This document shows positions 48,593-59,347 of a stretch of 64,000 nucleotides of DNA, in pieces (position 1 is the stretch's first letter; each line of letters begins with the position of its first letter). The notes beneath the pieces are model-generated. The model did not search any database. It saw nothing but the letters and a program-made list of their open reading frames with translations, and had not been told where the DNA came from. This DNA is from Agrocybe praecox. Its lineage: Eukaryota; Basidiomycota; Agaricomycetes; Agaricales; Agrocybaceae. The DNA lies in assembly GCA_964017145.1 (NCBI GenBank), contig OZ024849.1:2480001-2544000 (forward strand), given 5' to 3'. The translations under genes and the position numbers were made by a program.

Positions 48593-48971
48593 CCCCCTTT
48601 TCCTTATATTACCCTTTTAGTTTATTTTCCTTTCTGCCAGCGAAGCACCCTTAAGGGTCCTCCGTCGCTTGTTTAATTAGTCTTAGAAAACTTCTTTTCG
48701 CCTAGATAAACCCCTCCTATTTTGATTTGATTCTAAATCTTGCCCCCTGAGTATCGTTACAAGTAGAATTATATATATATATGTAGTCCTACTTGTCATG
48801 TACTCGCCAGTAGAAGTTATGTACCTGACTCACACTCGTTATTAATCCACGCAACGTTCCACGCCTACCCTTTCCGTTCCATAACCACATCACCAAGAGG
48901 TTTAGAACCTCGAGACGATTCCGCCTCGTCTCACCTCTTCACCCGAACTCACAACGATCCCCATCGTTTCA
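48593..48971 (+). repeat. LTR-like dispersed repeat, copy A (plus orientation)
   Basis: About 380 bp closely matching the reverse complement of 63166-63524. Shared landmarks in order: a pyrimidine-rich start, TTTTAGTTTATTTTCCTTT, the palindrome ACCCTTAAGGGT, CGCTTGTTTAATTAGTCTTA, CTTTTCGCCTAGATAAACC, a TATATATATA stretch, GAAGTTATGTACCTGACTCA, CGTTATTAATCCACGCAACG, ACGATTCCGCCTCGTCTCAC and CATCGTTTCA. The TATA-like centre and CA end fit a solo LTR. I found no clear TG start, target-site duplication or internal retrotransposon genes, so the class is tentative. Confidence 0.7.
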
Positions 48972-49629
48972 GGGATCCAGTTGGAGGAAGTTGCTGGCGC
49001 GCTTCGAAGTAGGTACACTGGTAACACGACGGTCAGGCAAGAACGGGGTAACAGTCAATAAATGTTTAAAAGCAGGTTCAAAGTCGAATTTTTGAGATGC
49101 ACTTGTGTGAATTAGATATTTTCGCAGTGGTATCCGTATCTGAGCGCCGATATATCAACTACATAAGAACTTCTAGAGATGAAGTTAACCGACCGTTTAT
49201 CTTTGCCTCAATAATATAGAGCATACTGAATTCCTGGTGAGGTCACGAGAAAGGTGTGACCTACAGTGACCAGTTTTATTCTCCGCTTGCCGAATGTTGG
49301 TGGCCTTGCTCCCATACTTTCTTCTTGGTGCAACATAGGACACTGTTCAACCGATACGCTCGTGCCTCCGAGAGCGCACCCTAATGTACTTGATGTTCAT
49401 GTCTCAATAGTACACAATCGCAGCCCAGTACAATGCAGAACTCCAGTGGCAAGACAGTAACAACTTCCGACGACGGGGAATATAGGTGCTAGCTCGAGTA
49501 GGGAAGTGGAGAAAAAGAAAGGGATATCGGAATACCTAGACAATTGTACGCCATATTTTACTCGAACTAGCGTACTGAATCCATTTCGTTCGATCAGTAC
49601 CTTGTATATTCTCGAGTTGGGTATTCTTC
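48972..49629. other. Sequence beyond the LTR-like repeat, nothing recognised
   Basis: No reverse transcriptase, integrase or primer-binding site (such as TGGTATCAGAGC) follows the repeat, so it does not look like the 5' end of a full retrotransposon. Confidence 0.45.
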
Positions 49630-49910
49630 CCTGCTCCAGGCTATGTTCCCAGTGCCCACACCTCAACCTAAACGTCTTGACACCTCAGAATTTTGTCCAA
49701 GAGAACCATTCCATTTGAAAGCCACCTATACTTTGGATTTGCCATCGTTCTCGGACTATCGCTCACTCCTGCTCCAGGCTATGTGCCCGCACCTCATCCT
49801 AAACGTCTTGACACCTAAGGATTTTGTCCAAGAGAGCCATTCCATTTGACAGACATCTATACGCACCTCAAATTTGGATTTGCCATCATTCTCGGACTAT
49901 CGCTCACTCA
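49630..49910 (+). repeat. Tandem duplication of a ~138-bp unit
   Basis: Two adjacent units start with CTGCTCCAGGCTATG at about 49630 and 49768. Both continue through CCTAAACGTCTTGACACCT, ATTTTGTCCAAGAGA, CCATTCCATTTGA and TTTGGATTTGCCATC to TCTCGGACTATCGCTCACTC. A third partial unit begins at about 49911 (AAGCCATGATTAACGTCCTGACACC). Units differ by scattered substitutions and a short indel. No function known. Confidence 0.8.
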
Positions 49911-49971
49911 AGCCATGATTAACGTCCTGACACCCTAGATCCAAAAATGTGTACATAGTACTATTTACATC

Positions 49972-51118
49972 GGCTGTCCCCCTCCACTTTCACTCCTACG
50001 GGCTACCCCTCTTCTAGCCTTTTGACGATAAGGCCATTACGCTTGCCGCCTTCTATAATCATAGATCATTGCTGCCTTTGTTTACGGCTCGCGAAGGGCG
50101 CCACCTTTCAAGCAACATCCCTCGTCGCAGGGTCCCTTTTATGATTCACTGGTCCTGGAGTGCATGAAAACGAGAATACAAAATTAGCAGACCAAGCACA
50201 TTCACCTATCCCATTATTTCGCATTCCAAGAGACCTCTTCGTACTCTCATTACTTCTCGCCTCCCTTCTCTCGCCACGCCATGTTTGCCGTCCTTCGAAG
50301 GTTTTATACGTCGTTTCGTCCCATCGTGATATGAGCTTCGTGGCTTCATATCTAATGGAACCTTTTAATACTTCCCCCGCCTTCTTCCCTACCTTCTCTT
50401 ATTCTTCCCCTCTTCTTTCCATACCGATACCGGAACCATATGTGAACTTTACGCTACATGGGACCATGTTCGCCTCCATCAACGTCGGTGAATGGCATTC
50501 GCATGTGATGATATTCTCCTTCCCAGCGCTAGTTTTGTTACTTCTCTTCATCCTCTATCATCATGCTATTATCCTTATCCTCCTAATCTCCCTCCTTGTG
50601 CATGACCAGCATTCGTAGAAGCATGCCCTCCGTCTGGTTGGAGTATGCCTCTTATCACACACCCACTTCTCGTCTCGTACGACCTTTCAAGTTTCGATAA
50701 TGTCGGCGACCTGAAGGTGAGCGCTGAGCTACCGCGTACTGTGCTGTATACTGAATTTCCCATCCGTGCATGTTCGCACCCTTGCAGTCGCTTTCCCGAC
50801 CGTTCATGACCTCCGGTCTCAAGATCTCACCTTTCACGTTGCTCGTAACGTGAAGCGGAATCTTCATCTTAGAGCATCAATCGATCTTGATGAGCTTCGG
50901 GACTTATTTTATTTTGAACCCTCTCCTGCCTCTGTTCGTTTGCCTGTTTTGACCGACATATTTTCACCATGTTCGTCCTTCTAATACCGAATATCATTCA
51001 TTGATCTAACTTCATTCGTCTTTCATGTCAACGAGTGTTAACTGGTTGGCTAGTTATATTTTTGTTCTTTCGTTTTTAAGTCCCACGTCCCACCGCAGAC
51101 CCTCGATGCAGTATGTAT
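49972..51118. other. Intergenic, nothing recognised
   Basis: A 152-codon plus-strand frame at 50160-50618 is hydrophobic at its end but has no recognisable domain or family pattern. I do not call it a gene. Confidence 0.4.
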
Positions 51119-52754
51119 TTACACATATATATGCTCGTTCTCTCCTTGTTTATTGTCCCTAATAACTATGCGGCGAAGCCCCGGAATACCCTGGAACGTA
51201 ACTATATAGTTTAAATCTGCAGGAAAATTGAACAGTTTGAGAGTATGTATTGTACCGCGTCTCAGAATACTTTTCACAATGTTAAACTCCCCATCAGGTC
51301 GGCGATTGGAAATATATTTCCAAATTAGACAGAGGGTTGTAATATTGGCAAAAAAAACGGGTGATTTCTCTTCCCAAATTTCGTGAAAAAGGAGTGAAAT
51401 CATTGGGTCGCCCAGGTAGAATTCGATTGCGTCATATGCAAGTTCCAGTGTTGTGGTTGTCGGCGCAGTAGTAATTTTTGGGAAGGACCGGAAGTCGTCA
51501 ATTAGACGAAGTCGAAGTGTTGGGAGGTTTTCAAAAATATGAGTGTCGGAAATAAACCGAGGTGGTTGTAAACCCATAGTCCAAGCTTCGAGCCAGTCGA
51601 CTGAGAGGTAAATACCAGAAGGCGATGGAATTGGGTTGAAATACGAGCTCCGTGATCCAATGGTATTAAAGCACCCTGCATCGGCTAGTGTAATTGCACG
51701 TCGAGTAATGTCTACGAAGATCCATTTTACGCCATTTGGGTACTTGAGCTTAATATTGTGTAGGAATGTTCGCTCGTAGATCGATAGGATTATGGGATAA
51801 GCTTGTGTCCGACTGTCCTCGTTGACTTTAAATTTAATAGATACGTTGATAAAATAAAAACGCCGGATTTGGCACCCTTGACCCTGTCCATGATAGCAAG
51901 AATGTTCAAAGGGGTTTCGCAGAGGAACATGTACTTCAAGGACCGAAGGTTTACGATGGGTAGAGTCGGTATGCCACTTATACTGTCCACAGGGTGTTCG
52001 ATATTATGTGCCAGCTCTATATGTTCCAGCCTGGGCATGGCAGTTAGAACATCTAGAGTATTCCTGACGCTCCATCCGGGCGCGTTTTTCTCCGATGTAA
52101 TGAGGGTCGTAAGGCCGGAAAACCATGAAGCCCCCTGAGGCATTCAGAAAAGGTTCCCCTGTAAATATCGCAAACATGGGGCCGAGTTTGAGAAGAGCAG
52201 CAAAGGAAATTCCTTGCGAAAGGGAAAGTAAGGTTCCCAGTTCTCGCTGTTTAACATCCGGAATTCCTCGAGTACCGGCCAGGGATCGTTGACCAAGCGC
52301 GATAAAGTTTCGAGAAAATCATATTTGTGTGTGAGGAACTCATGAAGGTTAATCACCAGACGCGTGATCCTAGAGCGATGGCTGGAAAGAATCTGGAGAA
52401 AGAGACTGTAGGCGCGTCGAGTCCTTTCCCCAATTGCAGGTACATCATATGGTACGCCCACAGTCCCCTGGACCCATAGCAGCGATTCCCCGCTCCTACG
52501 CAGGACCTCATCAATGAGGTCTATGTTTGAAGGATATGCCGCTGGGCGTGCGCCTTCCTCACAATTCAAAAATACGAGTTTCCCCCATATCGAAGGTGAC
52601 GCAAGGAGAATATTGCGCCAGTTTTGGCAGACATGAGTGCTGTTGATGGTGGTTTTGAGCCGATCCTCCATTTTAGCCTGGTTATCCGCTGCATTGAGGT
52701 AGAAAATATGTCGTGAAGGAGGATTCCGTTGATATCTCTCAGTCGTCGATGCAT
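51119..52754 (-). pseudogene. F-box-like gene, inactivated third copy
   Basis: Paralogue of the F-box-like genes at 37512 and 46404, with three lesions. The start MHRRLRDINGILLHDIF matches copy 2. Near 52695 the frame shifts, apparently with a small deletion, and continues as LNAADNQAKMEDRLKTT, HVCQNWRNILLASPSIWGKL and EVLRRSGESLLWVQGTVG. At about 52144-52146 an in-frame TGA follows LRYLQGNLF; the next residues PQGASWFSGLTTLITS carry straight on, as they do in copy 1. Near 51850-51862 a second shift separates KGAKSGVFI from INVSIKFKVNEDSR. The last frame then runs open to GIPGLRRIVIRDNKQGENEH and the stop at 51119. The rest is well preserved, so inactivation appears relatively recent. Confidence 0.85.
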
Positions 52755-53147
52755 CTCGCTGAGTGAAATAAGTCTGGGGAGAGCAAAGAGTCGACGAAAA
52801 GCCTGAGAGAAGTCTACACGACAAGTAATCGGCCGAGCTTATAAATTTCGGAACTAAGTACACCACGGGAACAGTTAATAATAGCAAGAAAAAGTAAGAT
52901 TAGATTAGATCTACAAACCCTAGCGCAAACAAAGCACAATTTGTCCGGGTTCTATTTTCAGCGAGCCCTATTCCTTCTGACATTCGCGATTCACACTGCT
53001 TCATTATTCTCATATTGTTTATATATCCATTATATCGTAGAACTCACATTCAGCACATGTCCACATTGACCCTCAAGCTACAGAGCTTATGTGGCTCATC
53101 GCGCATTGTACCAGCAGCAGGGGAAAAGTATATAAATCCTTTGCCAA

Positions 53148-53338
53148 TGTGGCAGTGCAACGTCAACCTGCACCGGCCTGATTAGAGTAGATTGTGTACA
53201 TACATATATGTACCCCGACGCGTACATAGCCAAATCGATTCAATCCTTTGACCACTACAGCCATCGTGCGAGGCTGCTCGACGCGCTTTCGAGCCCTGCT
53301 ACGCCATCCAGCTGCACTCTGGACTGTTCCACCGACAG
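53148..53338 (+). repeat. Dispersed repeat, copy 1 of 2 (~190 bp)
   Basis: Matches 55905-56083 in the same orientation. Shared blocks include TGTGGCAGTGCAAC, GACGCGTACATAGC, CATCGTGCGAGGCTGCTCGA, CGCGCTT, GAGCCC and CTGGACTG. The two copies differ by point changes that mostly alter any encoded residue, so this does not look like a conserved exon. A TATATAAA word precedes copy 1 at about 53129. Confidence 0.75.
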
Positions 53339-53449
53339 TCAGATGCGAGTTTTTTTCCATCCCATATTTTTCCTCCTTCCTCACGTGAAAGTTCCGGAAG
53401 TTGGTCCTCCCCGGCTTCGGATCCGCCTGCTCCTCAAAGAATGACCATT

Positions 53450-53935
53450 CCCTTTGACAATAATATGAAAGCAATACTGAATACTGCCGTGCAGGTAGCG
53501 GTTAATGCCATTAACGCAAAGCCACAAATTTCGACTCCAAAAATATCGCTATTTCAACTCCCGGATGCGCTTTTTTCGGGTTCCACACCATCGCCTCCCC
53601 AGTTAAGATCAAATGATGAGCTAATCAGACTTACTTCACCTTTTCATCCTTTCGTCCCGGCTTCACTCTTGAGTGAAGTCACACCGCATACTATCCATCC
53701 GTATAACCTATACAACTCGAAGCAAGACATCACCGCGCACGAGAAAGTTCAAGACACGAAAAAGAAAGAGCCATGGATTTGGAGGACTGTCTCATCACCG
53801 TGGAGGATCGTGCTGGATCTTCAGTCGCCTCGGCGTCAGCCGCCTATATGGGTGGCTTGCCCCACCTCCATCGTACCTACCAGTGATCAGCTGTCCTTCA
53901 TTTCCATCGCGTGTTCTTCGAAAAGCATTGAATGA
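53450..53935 (+). CDS. Possible small protein gene, unrecognised
   Basis: An open frame of about 160 codons begins just beyond the repeat at 53148-53338. Its N-terminus (MKAILNTAVQVAVNAINAKP) and Pro/Ser-rich body (FSGSTPSPPQLRSNDELIRL) look more protein-like than nearby frames, but I know no family for it. No intron or second exon could be joined with confidence. A second frame at 54276-54653 (IGKIYVERLLVDSIEKNFFV, LEYLLYNVTRRWYFGNEKD) is likewise unassigned and could belong to the same gene. Either may be chance. Confidence 0.2.
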   Translation, partial: PFDNNMKAILNTAVQVAVNAINAKPQISTPKISLFQLPDALFSGSTPSPPQLRSNDELIRLTSPFHPFVPASLLSEVTPHTIHPYNLYNSKQDITAHEKVQDTKKKEPWIWRTVSSPWRIVLDLQSPRRQPPIWVACPTSIVPTSDQLSFISIACSSKSIE

Positions 53936-53984
53936 AATGAAAATGGTATATTATCAGGTTGGCTCCAGTCAGATAGTCATTTGA

Positions 53985-55904
53985 TGGATATTTTCCTGCT
54001 GGCTCATGGCCGTTTTCCAACTTCGGTTGCAGCTCGGAAAAAGGGAAAGAAAGGAAGAGCACCGGGCCAACCGCATTTGCCGTTTCTCTTGTTATTTTCA
54101 ACATAACGTAACGAAAAAATAGATTTCTACATGAGATTTGAAGTTAAACTGTGTTCCCACCTACATATTGAACGATAGCGAAGCTCTGTTTAAGTGCATA
54201 ATATTTCCATGGTTTATTTGATGTTATTTCATACTACTGGATTGTCTTTGGGTTTGCAAGAATAAGAAGAGCCAATTGCGGGACTACTACTACTACTACT
54301 ACAATTCCAAATGCAGCACACCCAAAAGTTATGCGCGATGCAGGCTAATGCCGAAAGCTGGATCAAGTGGACCTGGGGTAGTTGGCATCGGCAAGATTTA
54401 TGTTGAACGTCTTCTTGTTGACTCCATCGAAAAGAACTTCTTTGTTCTCGAATACTTGCTATACAACGTCACGCGCCGTTGGTACTTTGGAAATGAGAAA
54501 GATCGAAGAGTACTTACGTTACCGATGTACAACGTAATCGAGCCCTGCTCATCGTCCTTTACCTTCCCATCACCTCCCTTCGAGGTAGAGATGACGACGT
54601 TTGAAACAGGTTCAAAGAACGTAATCTCAAACCTATTTCATACAATGTGGTGATGGAAGGCATGGTCACGAAAACACGTCAGATACAGCAGAAAAAAATC
54701 CAAAAGCCATTATGTACGTACGGTACAACTTGCCAATCAAAGACGTAGTTTGCAACGCCGTATCTCACGACATTCCTGTCCAAGAGCTGTCCAAGGCCAC
54801 CAACGAGGGAGATGCTTGCACCAGGATGGTTCACTTGAAGCTCGCCCCAGTCAGACCTGACGACGATAAATGCAAGATAGGTGACGGGCATGGTAACTAG
54901 AGGATCATTGATTATCAATGGATTGTGAGCGGTGGGCTACGAGATAGAACTATTGAGTACTCTACCTGTGTTAGAGGGTGTAGTTTGTGAGTTGTACTCT
55001 GAGGGGGACTAGCAGAAAATGTGGCTGGTATTTAAGGTGCTTTGCGTCTGAATATAGAATGATAAGGATTGCCATGAGAAAATGTTGGCAATTGCGCTGG
55101 GTTGAATAAGGCGGTTTTCCTTAAAACTGGGGTACCGAATAGAAGAATAGATGATGTGGCGGACACTTCGTCGTTGGTGCGTGCGGGTACTAATAATTTA
55201 ACCTTTTGGAGAAGTCTCAAGACGTATTAAAATCGCTGAATTTCTTTCTTGTGGTTCTTTGAGATATAGATAAAAACCTAGATGGATGGTAGTACATAGA
55301 TCCTTTGTTGATGGATAGCCTGAGCCTCGAGACCTCCGACAACGACAGTAAATTTTCAAGCTTCAAATTACGTACAGTTCTCGAGGATCGAAAAGCACAC
55401 GCCACTGATTTGGGGTTTCATTCAACTTAAGGAGAAAGAACTAGTTTTCGAGTTGAATTTATTTTCGATATGAAGTCATAGATGAGTTAACTCGATAACT
55501 AAACTAGCTCTTATGGGCTCGAATCAGAGGATCCATTATGCAAGAGTCTAACTATTTTGAGTACACGCGTGTGAGTCTTGTGACATTTGAGCTGCAAATG
55601 CTCAATTAATGATTGTTATCGAAGCTTCTGGATCCCGGGTTGGGGTAAAATCATTGCATTCATCTCTGGAGATTACGCCGCCACGCGCTACTACTGTGGC
55701 TCTAGAATACTCATTTAACTATGGTGTCATTCCACCGTCATCTCATGACAGGAACATGTGTCTACAGTTAATAAAAATTCCAAAGAGTCCCTAAATAATT
55801 AATAAGGACTTGTCCCGTCCGTAGAGGCTAACTTGATGCACGTCCCTGGACACCGTGACCCAGGCTAGGCTGACCCTAATTTGCATTGAATTCGTCGATT
55901 GTCG
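53985..55904. other. Intergenic, nothing firmly recognised
   Basis: Contains an ACT trinucleotide run at about 54282-54303. A short frame at 54712-54900 includes VHLKLAPVRPDDD, faintly like HLHVKLAPAYGG of the paralogue pair at 56.4-59.3 kb. Too short to call. Confidence 0.4.
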
Positions 55905-56083
55905 GTGTGGCAGTGCAACCGGTCTGATTAGATTAGATCGTGTACAGACTCTATGTGACCCGGACGCGTACATAGCTGAACCAATTCCATCCTTTGCCCA
56001 TTACTGCCATCGTGCGAGGCTGCTCGACGCGCTTCCGAGCCCAGCTACGCCATACAGCTGCATACTGGACTGCTCCATCGGTG
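55905..56083 (+). repeat. Dispersed repeat, copy 2 of 2 (~180 bp)
   Basis: Second copy of the repeat at 53148-53338, 2.7 kb away in the same orientation. It also carries GATTAGATTAGATC at 55926, where copy 1 has the altered GATTAGAGTAGATT. It ends about 320 bp before the 3' end of the minus-strand gene at 56406. Confidence 0.75.
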
Positions 56084-56405
56084 GAAACGAGATCTTTCGA
56101 AAGCTGGAGTAGTAGAAAGAGCAGGATATGTAACTTAAATAAAATGCATTTTCAGCCCATTGGATCGTAAGAAGTATGCCCCGACTCTCGAACGGTCAGG
56201 ATTAGGGGCATACCACATGTTGAAAGATTTTTAATTTTCGACCAAGGCGGGGCACACTCTCAGGTCTTGGAATTGGAAGTCGGTGTGAGGTACCATGGCA
56301 GCTCGTAGTGCAATGAATCATTAATGCAAAATAAAACACTGGTATCCCATGAATAATATGTTATGCTGCACTATTACAACCCAGTCTAAGATAGAGCCTG
56401 CGTGT

Positions 56406-57442
56406 CTACGCAAAGAGATCTTCAGCCTGTTTGATGGCCAACGCTTGCGTCTCTGGCTTGAGTCCATCGATAACCTCCTTTCGTGGCTTGAATCTTCGGC
56501 TGAAGTATTCTGATGTGTGGATTAGAACGAGGTCGAACAAGGCTGCGAAAGACATGGATACTAACCGCCAGTAATGCCGTTCGAGTCTTCCTGAACCATA
56601 ATTACGCGTTTAGACTGCGACCAGGCGTGAAGTTGGATACGGTAAAGCTTTGGAAATGATCAGTTAAACATGAAATATAAATGGGAATATCAGGAGGTTT
56701 ACCTGGAAATGAGGACGACTTGGATCTGGGAAACGAAGAACACCGATATCAACAATTGTCTTCTCGTGTAGTTCGGTCTTCTTGATCAAAGTGGCAAAAC
56801 AATCGACGGTCGCCCCAGTCTGTGCGACGATGTTGGCCAGGACCTTGACATCGATCTTTGTCGATTTGAGAACGTCTTCGTCGCTGATCAGTTTGACAAA
56901 CCACGCTTGAACCTGTGAATGATTTTTAGTCAAATTTTTAAGATGAATTTTATTTTGGAAATTACTTCTTTAACGATAGAGGCGTCGGGAGAGCCATCGA
57001 ACTTGAATACGTTGGTGCCGGTCTTGATCAATTTATCGACGCGTACGGTGGTCTCAATCTCGGGTTCAAGAAGTGAATTATTCATCATGGCCGCCAAGAC
57101 CTTTTCCCATGAGCGCTGTGCAGGAGGGATAGACTCAAGGGTCTTCATAGTACCGGCGATCATGATCTTGAGGTGCTTATCCATGAGCTTGACAGCTTCA
57201 CTCTTGAGCTCGCCTTCAGGACCGTATGAGGGAGCAAGTCCCATGTGAAGATGATCTTCGCGTGTGGACTCTTTGACGTCCATCTAGGATAACCTGTCAG
57301 ATGGCTCCAATATTTCGACAATAGCGCGACACGATACCTTGCTGAAGTCAAACTTCTGGACGATGTCGCCTATGTTTTTCTTGTCGCCGAAGACCTTGGC
57401 GAGCGTAGGTGCGGCAGCAGCGAGAGCGGCGGCGGCGGCCAT
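56406..57442 (-). CDS. Uncharacterised protein, left member of a head-to-head paralogue pair
   Basis: I do not recognise the family. Five exons join in frame: 57338-57442, 56966-57283, 56703-56912, 56566-56647 and 56406-56509, for 272 residues. The N-terminus is MAAAAALAAAAPTLAKVFGD, then GDIVQKFDF. Conserved with the partner at 58258: DHLHMGLAPSYGPEG, KIMIAGTMKTLESIPP, NNSLLEPEIETTVR, VQAWFVKLISDEDVL, DIGVLRFPDPSRPHFQ, IQLHAWSQSKRVIMVQEDSN, and the end EYFSRRFKPRKEVIDGL. No signal peptide or membrane span is evident, so a soluble intracellular protein is likely. All four introns fall at the same places and phases as in the partner. A TATA box lies about 95 bp upstream of the start. Both copies look functional. 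Confidence 0.75.
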
Positions 57443-57532
57443 TGTTGCAAGATTTGGATAGTGATAAAATTCGAAGGGAAGAGGTGTTGAGAAGCCTGAG
57501 CTGATTGTTTCTTAGGAATAGTTGACCTTGGG

Positions 57533-57539
57533 TTTTATA
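57533..57539 (-). promoter_or_regulatory. TATA box of the minus-strand paralogue
   Basis: TATAAAA read on the minus strand, about 95 bp upstream of the start codon at 57442, a normal distance for a fungal TATA-type promoter. Confidence 0.5.
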
Positions 57540-58189
57540 CCAGCATAGGACTCCTCCGTGAAAACAGTACCGATGTTGCAACACACCTACAACTGAAGTC
57601 CAATACAGGAGCATATTGCAATATTTGTCGCTCAGATTGGGCGTTACTTCGCTCGGTACCTTGAAGTGTACTCTCTGCATCATGGGTGCCTGTATGAGTC
57701 TCCTCGTGCCTTCAATTCGAGCTGCTCGGCGAATTGTATGTCCGATGTGGGTTTCGTCAGGATCGCTTGGAAAAATTGTTGACAGTATTCTGTACTTGTA
57801 CTCTGTTACCAGTTATTATCTTCAGAACATGTACAGGAACCAGAATTTTGGAAGGTAAGGTGAACCATGCCAGCGAAGCATCGAATAGTTGCAGACAAGA
57901 AAGAATTACTTAATTAAGTTAAAGGCACGTGATCGGTTCGCGGAATCCCGGTGCGCTCAGGTACACAGGCCGCGTTACGCGTGTTCGTATGAGGTACACA
58001 TACTACATATCAAGATTAAGGAACATTCGATCTTTCTTTCCATCGCGCAGGGCGCCAGGCATGAGTTTCAGGCCTATGTTTCTTGAAGAATATGTGCGAT
58101 GTGGAAGATGAAACGACACGCTGGACGAAAGTTGTATAACGCGGTGCATGGTGCCTGATCATCGCCCTGTAGTGTGGCGACACCATTGG

Positions 58190-58196
58190 TATAAAT
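58190..58196 (+). promoter_or_regulatory. TATA box of the plus-strand paralogue
   Basis: TATAAAT about 65 bp upstream of the start codon at 58258, preceded by ACCATTGG, whose reverse complement is CCAATGGT (CCAAT-like). Together with the TATA box at 57533 it defines an 815-bp shared intergenic promoter region. Confidence 0.5.
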
Positions 58197-58257
58197 GCAA
58201 AGAGTATTTCTCTAATATGGAACAATATTCACGCTAACCAATCCCCTCAACATAGTC

Positions 58258-59347
58258 ATGTCTGCACTTACAACCTCAAATATTCTCTCTTCCGTCTTCG
58301 ATGCCGGTGCTACCCCAGTTGGCGATCTCGTCAAAGGGTTCAACTTCTCTAGCGTATGTGCCTTCTCAGGGAAATCTCTATACTTTGTCTTACCCTTGAT
58401 GAATTTAGGTTGATTTAAAGGGACCAAATGCGAAAGCTGATCACCTTCACGTGAAGCTCGCTCCGGCTTATGGTGGTCCTGAGGAACACGCGCGTGCATA
58501 CAGTGCCGTGCTCGCCACGTTGGAGGACAACGTCAGGATAATGGTCGCCGGAACCATGAGATCTTTGTCTAGAGTTGATGAAAAGACACGCGGATATGAC
58601 ACGGTACTTGCGACCCTCACCACCAACCCTCTGCTCGAAACCGTTCGGGAGAGCGCAGTCATTAGACGATCCGACCAAGTCATCAAGGATGGATCCAACG
58701 TCATAGGATTTGGTAAGAAGTCCCCTGATGCTGCGTTGATTGCGAGGGTAAATTGTATCTCTTAAGTTGCGTTCGAACGCTACTGACGCCTACATTTTCT
58801 TTGCAGGTGCAAGCCTGGTTCGCAGACCTTGTAGGCGACAAAGAGATCGTCGCATCAACCCACATAGTCGGGGACGTCCTCAAGAAGATTGTTGAAGTGG
58901 CTTTCACCTCCACTGAGGAAGCTGAGCCGAGTCTCCCTTCAGTCGACGACATAATGGAGAGACTCCCTCTGAAGAAGGAAAGGTCGGAAAAGTCCATTCT
59001 AGACATCACTTTCCTTCGTTTCCCGACCAAAGAAAGCCCTACATTCCAGGTATGTCCTATGGGTAATATAAAATTGAATAATGACATCTGACGACTTTGA
59101 TAGCTCGCTAATATCAAGATCCATGCGTGGAGTCAATCCGAGAAGATCGTGCTTCTCGAAAAGCAAATCACAGGTCTGACAGCTGGTGGGTCCAAACTAG
59201 GAATGTTATCCTCGCTCTTTAAACTCACGTGAATTGTCTGCAGAGTACACGAGCAGGGAATTTGTACCTCGTTCTATCACTCTTGATGGGCTCAAGGATG
59301 GAGTACGACAATCGGCCATCAATCAAGCGAATGAGCTATTCGATTAA
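58258..59347 (+). CDS. Uncharacterised protein, right member of a head-to-head paralogue pair
   Basis: Family not recognised. Exons 58258-58353, 58409-58747, 58807-59049, 59104-59185 and 59244-59347 join in frame for 287 residues. The start MSALTTSNILSSVFDAGATP leads to GDLVKGFNF. Conserved blocks shared with the partner: DHLHVKLAPAYGGPEEH, RIMVAGTMRSLSRV, TTNPLLETVRESAV, VQAWFADLVGDKEIV, DITFLRFPTKESPTFQ, IKIHAWSQSEKIVLLEKQ and EYTSREFVPRSITLDGL. Exon 3 is 33 bases longer than in the partner (11 extra residues around EEAEPSLPSVDD). No signal peptide or membrane span. The AGTM and HAWSQS motifs and the SRxFxPR end are the best family signatures for a search. Both members keep open frames, so both are probably expressed. 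Confidence 0.78.

Noticed and set aside
48972..49600. Internal part of an LTR retrotransposon following repeat copy A
   Set aside because: No primer-binding site, reverse transcriptase, integrase or second same-orientation LTR is present, so copy A is treated as solo or non-autonomous.
50160..50618. 152-codon plus-strand frame with a hydrophobic end
   Set aside because: Pyrimidine-rich DNA gives Leu/Ser/Phe/Pro-rich translations by chance; no start context or family match.
54712..54900. Possible third copy of the head-to-head family (VHLKLAPVRPDDD)
   Set aside because: Only about seven residues resemble the family block and nothing downstream follows the family order.
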